From Actinophytocola xanthii (GTDB taxonomy: Bacteria > Actinomycetota > Actinomycetes > Mycobacteriales > Pseudonocardiaceae), in the NCBI RefSeq assembly GCF_001921205.1, contig NZ_MSIE01000015.1:62001-126000 (forward strand): 64,000 nt of DNA, in the 5' to 3' direction. Under the pieces are notes generated by a model. The model worked only from the letters and a program-made list of their open reading frames with translations. It did not search any database and had not been told where the DNA came from. Of this stretch, positions 26,123 to 35,100 are shown piece after piece (the stretch's first letter is position 1; every line of letters starts with the position of its first letter). The translations under genes and the position numbers were made by a program.

Positions 26123-28441
26123 ATGGCTGACCTGCCGAAGGGCGACGACTACAGCAGGGCCACCTTTGAGCAGGTGCTGACGGCCGTCACCGGCGAAGGC
26201 CCGGACATGCACGCGATCGCCGAAAGCGGTCGAGGCGGGCCGACGGGATGGATCACCCCGTCGGGAGTCACCGGGAACGCCCAGACCGACGGCCAGTCGG
26301 GCGGCACCCTGATCAGCTATCACGCGTGGGACCGCTGGTACTTCGGCGTGAACAGGAACACGGACACTCTCGGCAAGTGGGCGAAGGCCTACACGGACCT
26401 CAACACGCTCATGGGACCGGTCGGTGCCGGAAAGCTCGGTCTGATGGATGTTCCGCGGCTGTGGGACGCGAAGGCCGTCGCACTGCACTACCAGTCGTGG
26501 TTGACGTCGAACCGGACGGAGGTTGAAGGCTGGGTTGCCAGGCTCACCAGTAAGGATTCGGCGTTCAAGGGCAAGGCGGCGAACGCGATCAGGGAGAACC
26601 TGGCGACGGTTTCGTGGATTCTGGACGACCTGTCCAGGCAGATCGACTCTCGGAACACCCCGAAGGAGCTGGAGACGGCGGCGACCGGGCTGGCGAGCTT
26701 CGGCACGAGCATGGCGACCGCGTGGGCGGGCGTCGCGAACCTCGCCCAGCTGGCCAACTCGCTGATCAACCATGTGCAACAGAACGTCTACACCTACCTC
26801 GTCGGCAAAGGACTGGTCCTGGGGCAGGGCACGTATCTCCTGGACTGGATGGAAACCAGGGAGGAGGCCGAGCAGTACATCAGGACGGTGATCGCCAACT
26901 ACAGTTCGACAAACGGCCTCGGTGTGACCAAATGGGTGGATCTCTCCTCCCACGGATCCCCATCAATGGCTTTCCCGGTAAAGGCGCCGCCCTTCACGCC
27001 ACATCCGCTGCCGGCGGGTTTCGGACCGCTGAGCGGGCCGCTGGACTCCCCGGCGACCTGGGACAACATCAACAACCAGATCAGCACCTACCTGCTCACC
27101 GCGATGAGTTCGCTCGACGCCGCGGCGCGGCAGGCGATGAACAATCTGACCACCGCGTACCGGGGCTCGAAGACCGGGCTGGACGAGCTCAATGCGCCGG
27201 TGCCGCCGACGCCCGGGGGTGGTGGCGGTGTGGGCGGCCCGGGGGCAGGCGGTGGAGTCGGCGGCGGGCCTCCCATCAACATCGATCTCGATGATCTGCT
27301 GGGTGACGGCGGCATCGGCGATCTGCCCGGTGGCGGTGGACTCGGTGATCTGCCCGGTGGCGGTGGGCTCGGTGAAGTGCCGGGAGGCGGTGGGCTCGGT
27401 GATCTGCCAGGCGGTGGTGGGCTCGGCGATGTGCCCGGTGGTGGTGGGCTCGGTGAGGTGCCGGGGTTCGGCGGTATCGGCGATGTGGGGCTGAACGAGT
27501 TTCCGGCGGGCGGTGACGGATCTCTCGGGAATCTGCCAGGTGGCGGCGGCTCGGTCGTGGACCCGGCAGGAGGCGGAGTCGGCGGCCTCGGCGGGCTCGG
27601 GGGCGTGCCGTTCCCGCCCGGGACCGGCCCGCTGGACCCGCAACGGTCCAACCGGTCCGGTGATCCCGGGTTGGTCGATGCCAACGGCAATCCGATCGAT
27701 CCCGACGACCTGACGTTGCCGCCGAACGGCGGGCTCGACCTTCCAGATCTGCCGGAGACCGGCGACTTCCTCCCGGGCGGCGGTGTCGATCTTCCTGAAC
27801 TGCCCGGCGGGGACGGTGACTTCTCGAACCTCCCGGGTGGCGGTGCCGGTGGCGGTGTGGGAGGCGTCGGGGGGTTGGGCGACCTGGCTGGCGGTGGGAT
27901 CGGGGGCCTGCCCGACGGCCTCGGCGGACTGGGTGGCGCCGGGGCCGGCGGCGGCGTGGGTGGCGACTTCGAGGTCGCCCCCGGATCGGGGATCGGTGCC
28001 GGAGCGGGGGCCGGTGCCGGAGCGGGGGCCGCCGGCGGTTTCGGTGGCGAAGGCTGGTCGGACTGGTCCGGGCAGGGGGCACCCGGCCCCGCCGACGACA
28101 CCCGGAATGGCGTCGTCGGCAGCTCCTTGGGCAGCGGAATGCCGATGATGCCGCCGCCGATGATGCCGCCGATGATGGGCGGCAACGACGGCAACAAGGA
28201 ACGGGAACGCCAGACCTGGTTGTCCGAGGACGACAAGGTGTGGGGCACGGAGAGCCGTGCGGGAATCGGGGTCATCGGCCTGCCGAACGATCCCAAGCGG
28301 GAGGTCGAGGAGCAACTCGCCCCGACCCACGTGCACGTCCGCAGCGTGGCGCCGCGCACCAAGGCGACGGCCGGGAAACCCGCCAAGGCCCGCGAAGCGA
28401 CGGCCGCCGACGGCGAACAGACGGCAGCCAGTTCCAGCTGA
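26123..28441 (+). CDS. ESX effector-like protein, helical head and Gly-rich repeat body
   Basis: 772 aa. The ATG at 26123 has CGAGGAG 6 nt upstream. Residues ~1-340 are helical with many Trp and Leu (WDRWYFGVNRNTDTLGKWAK, ALHYQSWLTSNRTEVEGWVA, LASFGTSMATAWAGVANLAQ), the kind of head found in PPE-like and other ESX substrates. The next ~300 residues are low complexity: an LPGGGGLG-type 9-residue tandem repeat (27323-27484), then Gly/Pro blocks. The C-terminal ~110 residues are polar (WLSEDDKVWGTESRAGIGV, VHVRSVAPR) and end in a Lys/Ala-rich tail. No signal peptide. By context it is an exported surface or extracellular protein of this locus; its biochemical activity is unknown. Confidence 0.65.
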   Translation: MADLPKGDDYSRATFEQVLTAVTGEGPDMHAIAESGRGGPTGWITPSGVTGNAQTDGQSGGTLISYHAWDRWYFGVNRNTDTLGKWAKAYTDLNTLMGPVGAGKLGLMDVPRLWDAKAVALHYQSWLTSNRTEVEGWVARLTSKDSAFKGKAANAIRENLATVSWILDDLSRQIDSRNTPKELETAATGLASFGTSMATAWAGVANLAQLANSLINHVQQNVYTYLVGKGLVLGQGTYLLDWMETREEAEQYIRTVIANYSSTNGLGVTKWVDLSSHGSPSMAFPVKAPPFTPHPLPAGFGPLSGPLDSPATWDNINNQISTYLLTAMSSLDAAARQAMNNLTTAYRGSKTGLDELNAPVPPTPGGGGGVGGPGAGGGVGGGPPINIDLDDLLGDGGIGDLPGGGGLGDLPGGGGLGEVPGGGGLGDLPGGGGLGDVPGGGGLGEVPGFGGIGDVGLNEFPAGGDGSLGNLPGGGGSVVDPAGGGVGGLGGLGGVPFPPGTGPLDPQRSNRSGDPGLVDANGNPIDPDDLTLPPNGGLDLPDLPETGDFLPGGGVDLPELPGGDGDFSNLPGGGAGGGVGGVGGLGDLAGGGIGGLPDGLGGLGGAGAGGGVGGDFEVAPGSGIGAGAGAGAGAGAAGGFGGEGWSDWSGQGAPGPADDTRNGVVGSSLGSGMPMMPPPMMPPMMGGNDGNKERERQTWLSEDDKVWGTESRAGIGVIGLPNDPKREVEEQLAPTHVHVRSVAPRTKATAGKPAKAREATAADGEQTAASSS
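27323..27484 (+). repeat. 27-bp tandem repeat encoding LPGGGGLGD
   Basis: Six imperfect copies of a 27-bp unit (9 codons) encode L/V-P-G-G-G-G-L-G-D/E, the last copy degenerating to VPGFGGIGD. Similar Gly-rich units recur more loosely to 28050. The repeat would form a flexible or beta-roll-like spacer in the exported protein. Confidence 0.8.
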
Positions 28442-28456
28442 ACGAAGGGAAGAGCC

Positions 28457-28852
28457 GTGTCCGCACCACTGCACAACGAGATGGCGGCAGCCATGGAACA
28501 GCTGCGGGAAAGGCAGAAGGAGCTCACCGCGGCGGTCGGCAGGGCACAGGAGGTCAGCGAGTCCGCGACGTCCAGGGACCGGATGGTCAAGGCCACGGTC
28601 AACGGGCAGGGACAGCTCACCGAGCTCGAGCTCAAGGGGCGGCGGTGGCGGGACCTGGCGCCGAAGGAGCTGTCCGCCAAGATCGTCGAAGCAGTGGGGG
28701 AGGCGCAGCGGGCAGCGGCCGCCGCCACCCATGAGGTGATGACCGGCCTCCTGCCGCCCGGTCTCGACCTGGAACGGCTGCGTACGTCCGGTCCGGATCT
28801 CGACGGGATGTTCGCGTCCATGCTCAAGGACGCGGAAGGGTGGCTTCGATGA
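28457..28852 (+). CDS. YbaB/EbfC-family nucleoid-associated-like protein of the ESX operon
   Basis: 131 aa. The pattern matches YbaB/EbfC: an N-terminal helix (AAAMEQLRERQKELTAAVGRA), a short beta hairpin (VKATVNGQGQLTELELKG) and two C-terminal helices (LSAKIVEAVGEAQRAAAAATHE). YbaB proteins are dimeric DNA-binding proteins, but ESX loci often carry divergent members (for example the EspL group) that act as accessory or stabilising factors. The usual length is ~100-110 aa; the extra tail (LDLERLRTSGPDLDGMFASML) is typical of actinobacterial ESX versions. GAAGGGAAG precedes the GTG start. Its stop overlaps the next gene's start (ATGA), so the two proteins are probably made in equal amounts and may interact. 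Confidence 0.8.
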   Translation: MSAPLHNEMAAAMEQLRERQKELTAAVGRAQEVSESATSRDRMVKATVNGQGQLTELELKGRRWRDLAPKELSAKIVEAVGEAQRAAAAATHEVMTGLLPPGLDLERLRTSGPDLDGMFASMLKDAEGWLR

Positions 28853-29169
28853 GCGAGGACGGCAACTTCTCCGCCGATGTCGAGGGTCTGCGGTCGGCCG
28901 GTATCAACATCACCAGATGGTCGACGCTGGCCAGGAACATCGCCGACAGGGTGCATGCGGCGACAGTCCGGTACCAGAACGCCGGCGGCACCGGCGGCGA
29001 CATGACGAAATCGTTCAACGCCAACTATCGCCCCGGCGAGCAGAAGGCACTCGAATTCCTCAGACTGCTCGACATCGAGATCGGCGGGCTGGGCAGCCGC
29101 ACGATCGAGGTCGCGCAGACGTTCGAGCAGACGAACGACGACGCCAACCAGGCGACACCGAAAACGTAG
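28849..29169 (+). CDS. Small ESX-like helical protein coupled to the YbaB-like gene
   Basis: 106 aa from the ATG at 28849, which overlaps the preceding stop. Predicted to be a two-helix protein: SAGINITRWSTLARNIADRV, a Gly-rich turn (NAGGTGGDM), then EQKALEFLRLLDIEIGGLGS. No W-x-G is present. Near the end TFEQTNDD sits where ESX proteins usually have a YxxxD/E signal, with Phe in place of Tyr. It is 9 bp upstream of the 6349-aa gene, so it is a likely partner or chaperone for that protein's WXG-like head. The relation to WXG100 proteins rests on length, helix pattern and context, not on the motif. Confidence 0.65.
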   Translation: MSEDGNFSADVEGLRSAGINITRWSTLARNIADRVHAATVRYQNAGGTGGDMTKSFNANYRPGEQKALEFLRLLDIEIGGLGSRTIEVAQTFEQTNDDANQATPKT

Positions 29170-29178
29170 GGGCTTGTT

Positions 29179-32100
29179 GTGTCTTTGGTGGTTTCTCCGG
29201 AGGTCGCGGAGTTCTTCTACTGGTTGACGGGTGAGCGTTGGCCGGATGCCGACGAGGGTCAGTTGCGGGAGTTGGCGAAGGAGTGGCGGGGGGGTGCGGG
29301 GGAGTTGCGGGCGTTGGGGGAGGGGTTGTCGGGGGTGGTGCGGGAGGCGCGGGAGAAGTTCGCCGGTGGGGCTGAGCGGGCTTTCGTGGAGCGGATCGCG
29401 CCGTTTGTCGAAGGGGACGGGTTGGGTGGGGTGGGTGGTGGTGGGTCGTTCTCGGGGGCCAACGCCAGCTCGTCGCGTCGTGGGGGTGGCGGCGGGGTGA
29501 GTGGGAGCGGTGGTGGGGTGGGTGCGGGTGGCGGTGGGTTGATTGGTTCGGCGGCGGTGTTGTTCGACAGTTTGGCTGATTTCTTGGAGCAGTTGGCGTT
29601 GGACGTCGAGTATGTGAAGTTGGTGGTGATTTATCAGATTCCGATGTTGATGGTCGAGGTGGCGTTGGCGTATGCGTTGTCGCCGTTTACCGGTGGTGCG
29701 GTGTGGTCGGCGGTGGCGGCGAAGTTGGCGGTGGTGCGGTGGTTGTTGCAGTCGTTGTTGGGGCAGATCTTGTTGCAGATGATGGTGGCCGCGGTGATCA
29801 GTATCAGTTTCCAGTTGTTGGTGGATGTGGCGGCACAGGTCACGCAGATCGGGAGTGGGAGTCGGGATCGGAACAACTGGGATACGCGGCACACGGTGAG
29901 TGCGGTTGAGGTGGGGGCGTTGGGGGCGGCGTTGTCGCCGGTGATGGGGCCGTTGGCGGCCGGGGTGGCGAAGATGGTGAACTCCGGTTTGAGTCATGCG
30001 TTCGCGACGCGGTTCAAGAAGTTCGGGGAGCGGTTCGCCGAGATCGGCGTCGAGGGTCTGCACGAGATGATGACCGAGGTTCTGTATGTGTTGATGAAGG
30101 AGGGGCGGCTTCCGGAGGAGTTGGGTGGTGCGTTCACCGCTGGCATGGTGTCGGGTGGGGCCGGGGTGGCGGGTGAGTGGTTGGCGGAGGTGTTCCCGCC
30201 TGGCGGTCGTGGAGTGTCGGACGGGGAGAAGGGCGGCTCGGATCCGGATCTCGTTTCCGAGGTGGACTCGGGGCCGGACCCGGATTCGGGTACGGGTTCG
30301 GGTTCGGCGGTGGTGCCGGGAGGAGGCGCGGTCCAGCCGCCGCCCGCCTGGGACGCACGGGGTGGGGCGACGATGGGGTTCTGGACCCCGGTCCCCTACA
30401 CGCCAGCACCAGCCGGCACACCAGGCGTCAACCCCGTCGGCACGGCCACCGGAAAGGGCGGCGAGAAGAGCACCGGCCTCTCGACGTCGGCACCGCAGCC
30501 GGCGACCTCGGCACCGCAACCAGCGACATCACCACCGCAACCAGCGACATCGCCACCGCAACCAGCGACATCGCCACCGCAACCAGCGACGTCGAACACC
30601 GCCGACCCGCTACCCCGCCAGACCCCACCGGACCCGGCGGGCACCGTGTCCCAGAGCTCGACCGAGAGCTCAATCCAGACCCCATCCCAGGACCCGCCGC
30701 TCCACGCGACCCAGAGCGTGTCGCAGGCCCCGTCCCAACAGGTACCCCAGACCGATCTGCCCCAGACCGACCTGTCCCAGCAGCAGGCGGACCCGCCCCA
30801 GTCCGATCCCGGTCTCTCCACGGCGGGCGTGTCGGAGGCGGGCTTGTCGGAGGACGGCCTCTCCGACTCGGGTCTGTCCGACTCGGACCTCTCGACGGAC
30901 CCACCATCCGGGCAGGAGATCAACGAGGGCGGGAACGGCGCACTCGAACCGCACGGGCCGACGGACCGCCCAGTCGACGCGCCCACGTCGCCCGAGAACC
31001 ACGTCGACGGAACCTCGCCCGGACAACTGTCCGAGGCGCCCGCCGGGCGAAATCCGGACGTCGCCCACCACGCCGTCACTCCCGACGGCACCGCATCCGT
31101 TCCCCCGACGGTCTCGCAGATGTCACCCCCCAGCACCGGAGGCGCGTCGGGAACCGTGTTCACCCTCCCCGGGAACCACTACGAACCGACCCAGCTGGCG
31201 AACCTCGGCGCGAGCGTGGAACGAGGACAGTCCGGCCTCTTCGCCATACCAGGGCTGCGGCATCTGGCCGGCCGGACGGGAACCGATGTCCCGCTCGTCG
31301 TGGTGATCGAGGAGAACGACAACACCAGCGTCATCGAGATCGTCGACACACTGCTGGCGCGACCCGAGTTCAGTGTCCGGCTCGCGAAGAACCCCTCCCA
31401 CCCGGTGGTGATCCTGTCCTCGAACGCGGGCAGTCGGCCGCGCTCGGCCCAGGAGCTCCGGACCCGGATCGCCCGGGAGCTGTTCGCCCGTGGCTACTTC
31501 CCGGACGTGTACGCGCCCGACGGCGAGGTGCGGATCGGTGCGGACGCGCTGGTGGACGCGGACACCGAGTTCACGGTCGTGTTCGGGGACGGGGCGCGGT
31601 TGCGCTCCCCCGAGGACGTGGTGGCGGCCGCGACAACGCTTCGGTCGGTCCCGGCACACGGGGGAGTGGCCGAGCGGGCGAAGTGGATCGTCGGGCGCAC
31701 CCATGACCACCGGAGGGTCCGTGAACTGGGGCCGGAGGTGAGCAGGGCGATCGGCGACCTCGTGACGTCCAAGTTGGACCATTCGGTCACCGCCGAGGCC
31801 GTGGACATCCAGGATCGGCAGAGTGACAGAGCGGCCTACGCCTTCGCCGCGGACCTCGCGAGCGCACTGGGCACCGGATCCCTGCCGGTGGCGCCGAACG
31901 GACTGCGGGGTGGCACCGGGCGAGCGTCGTCCGGTCCCGGCCATACCCGGCACCTGTCAGGGAGTTCCCTGGGATCGGAGTCGTCATCTCAGAGTCAGCC
32001 TCCGGCCGGGCGGTCCCGTCGGCGCCCGCCGCCGCTGCGTGTGCCGGGCCGGGTGTCGCACACGCGGAGCGGCTCACAGGGGTCGGGCTCGTCGGCAGAT

Positions 32101-35100
32101 TCGCCGAGGTCCGCCTGGTGGCGTCGGCGGTCTCCGCAGGCGGGGTCGAGCTCACTGGCGGTGCCCGGCCAGTCAGGGCCGAGCGCCCCGGTCAGCGACG
32201 GGGTCGAACTGGCCAGGCGCGGAAAGGCAAGGGTCGACGGAGAGTTCGACGCGACGGCGCTGCGTGACGAGATCGGCAGGCGTGTCGAGGAGGCTCGCCG
32301 GCGTGACACGGCCGCGTGGCCTGACATCGGTCACGCCTTCACCGAGGACGAGGTTGCCCGGGGGTTCGAGAAGGGCGCCCTGACACCGAACGGGTGGCGG
32401 GTGTCGCTGCCCGATTACCAGATCACGCTCAGGGTTAGGGAGATCGGGCCGGCGAAGAGCGAAGACACCGTCGCGGGTGAACGGCGATCGGTCCTCGAGT
32501 CCCGGACCATGCCGCGGAGCGCGATGGACGCAAAGAGCGTCACTCCGTTCAACCCCACCGACTTCCTGACCATCCCGATCGGCGGGTTCGTGACCACGTC
32601 CCTGAACGTGAAGGGAATCGGAACGCAGAGGGCGGTCGAGTCCACCATCGCGGAGGAATCCGAGGAGGCGGTCGAGATCACCGAGACGGGTGAGATGTTC
32701 CGTCGTGAGCACGACGTCGTGTTCGACGTGACGGTGCAGCGGATGCGGGGCGGAAAGCCACGGGGTGAGCCGGTCGTCAGCGAACGACCGGTCACGATCC
32801 CGATGGCGCTCTCCTGGCCGAAGAGCCTCGCGCAGGGCATTCCCGACGAGTACGCGTTCAGTTTCCCGCAGACCTCGCCGGGCACACCGAAGGCGCTGAT
32901 CAACCGGGTCTACGCGGACCAGCAGCGGGCGTTGAGGCGCATCGTGGCCGCTCCGCTGGAAGGACTGTCGACCGTCGGCTTCGACGCGGCCGTCACGGAG
33001 CACCGACTCGACTCGAGGAAGGACCCGGCGGTCGCCGAGTTCGGGAGTTGGCTCGCCGAGCTGGAGACGTCGCACGGCAAGGAGATCCTGGCCGGCCAGG
33101 TGATGCGCAGGGCGTTCAACTTCCGGGGCCGCCCGACCGAGGTGATCGTGGTCAAGGCGCTGGCGGCGAACCCCGGCCAGAGGAGGGGAAGGGCCGGCAG
33201 TCCTGTGTCCGACACCGACTCACGACCGGGGACGGCGTCCAGCCTGGGCGGTCGGGTCTCGCCGGACTACCCGTCCGGCTTCGGTACGTCATCCGCGCAG
33301 CAGGCCCGGATCACGCAGCGACGCGGAAGCAGCGTCTCCCGGTCCAGTCTGGACAAGGACATCAAACCGGTAGGTGGCTCCGTGTCGGTGGAGTTCGGCG
33401 ACGTGCTTGGCGATGCCGTGGGCGCGAAGATCTCGGCGGAACTGGGCGGCGCCGCGACCGCGGAGGACATCGCCGAGTACACCTCGTCGCAGAGCTACGT
33501 GGTGAGCAAGACCTTCGAGGGAATGTTCCTGAAGCTGGGCGCCGAGTTCGAGGTCGTGATCGCGTTCGTGCCCGTCCAGTCGGATCACGTCGGCGAGGCG
33601 CACGGCCGCCCGGAGAAAACCCCGGAGCAGACCCTGTTCGAGCGTCCGGTCGCGGCTCGGCCGAGTTCGTCACACAGCCGGTTGAGGCAGTGGTTGCCCT
33701 GGGCGTCCAGCCCGTCCGGTTCGCTGAGGGTGCCGGTGTCGGCGACGGTGTTCGCCATCCAGCCCGGCAGCGACCTGGACATCGACTCCGAGCCGGAGTC
33801 CGAGCTCGACCGGATGGGGGACTTCAAGGCCGGCATGGAGGCAGCGGAGGTCCCGTCTCAGCGAGACGCGGTGTACGAGCTGACCCCGGAGACGGTCGAG
33901 GCGCTCGCCGGCAGTCTGGCGATGATGCTCAACACCGAAGGGCGGATCCGCGGCGACCAGATCGAGGGCGTCAGAACCGGACTCCGCGACTGGGCGCAAC
34001 GCAACTCCGAGGCGCTCGCCCGCGGCCGGTCCGAGGTGCGTTTTCCGGTACCGGGAGAAGGCGACGACCTCTTCGTCCGCGGGGAACTGGGTTCCGGTCA
34101 GCGGGTCGCGCAACCCACGCAGCGGCGCACCGGGAAGAGCGCTGTGGGCGGTGCGACGCGGCGGCAGGCCAAGAGAACGCGCGAGCTGACCGGCACTGTC
34201 GGGGCCGAGGTCGAAGTAGGCCCGGTCGGGCTGGGCCCTGCCGTCTCATTGGCCGGCAGCCGTAGCCGAAGCGTGGGTTCCTCCGAGGGCTACTCGGAGC
34301 GGCACGAGTGGGACGACAAGGGCACGGGCAACACCTTCAAGTTCCACCTCAACTTCACGGCTCGCCTCGGACCGGATCTCACGAAGCTCGGCAGGGAGCT
34401 GACGTTCCCGTCGGACCCGGGCGCCACGGCGGCCAGGTCCGACCGGGGCACGAACGATCGAACGAAGCTCCTGGGCGTGGTGAAGATCTCCGTGCCGACC
34501 CGCCCAGGGGAGGTACTGGGTGTCGAGCACCGGGCCCCGCTGCGGGAGACGCGGTGGCTCACCGACGAGGAGCGGGCGGCCACGCCGTTCCCGACGATGA
34601 CGAAGGCGTACCTGCCCCCGGACTTCGACCTCCAGGCGATGACGGAGGGGGCCGACCTGGCCCTGACGGCCACCGAGACGCTGATGGCGCCGAAGAGCGA
34701 GGACCTGGACGAGCAGGCCCGGCGGGAGCTCATGCGCCTGGCTCTGGGGCCGGCACCGAGGCCGATCGGTGTCCAGGGCGATGGTGAGACGAATCAGGGA
34801 ACCACCCAGGACGCGATCGAGCAATGGGGGACGTGGCGTGCGCGGCAGGCCAGGCAGAGCCTGGCGGCCGGGCCCGGTGACAAGCTGGAGCTGGCGAGCC
34901 ACACGGCCGCCGGCATCCTCGACATGGGCAGCCGTGACCTGGTCGGCAGCGTGACGCTGACCAACGAGTACGGCAACCCGCGAATCGTCCGGTACGACGC
35001 CACGCACCCGTTCAAGCGCCTGCGTGACACCCAGACCGTCCTGCCCGCGGAGCGGGCCAAGGGGTGGAGCGCCAAGGCGGCGTTCACGACCTCGGTGGAG

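Noticed and set aside
27088-30519. 1143-aa minus-strand frame over the Gly-rich and giant genes
   Set aside because: Made of Pro/Ser/Arg repeats that are the reverse complement of Gly-rich codons; no start context or domain.
30487-30591. Short tandem repeats as a CRISPR array
   Set aside because: Units are contiguous, 21 bp, without spacers, in frame and coding for PQPATS; no cas genes nearby.
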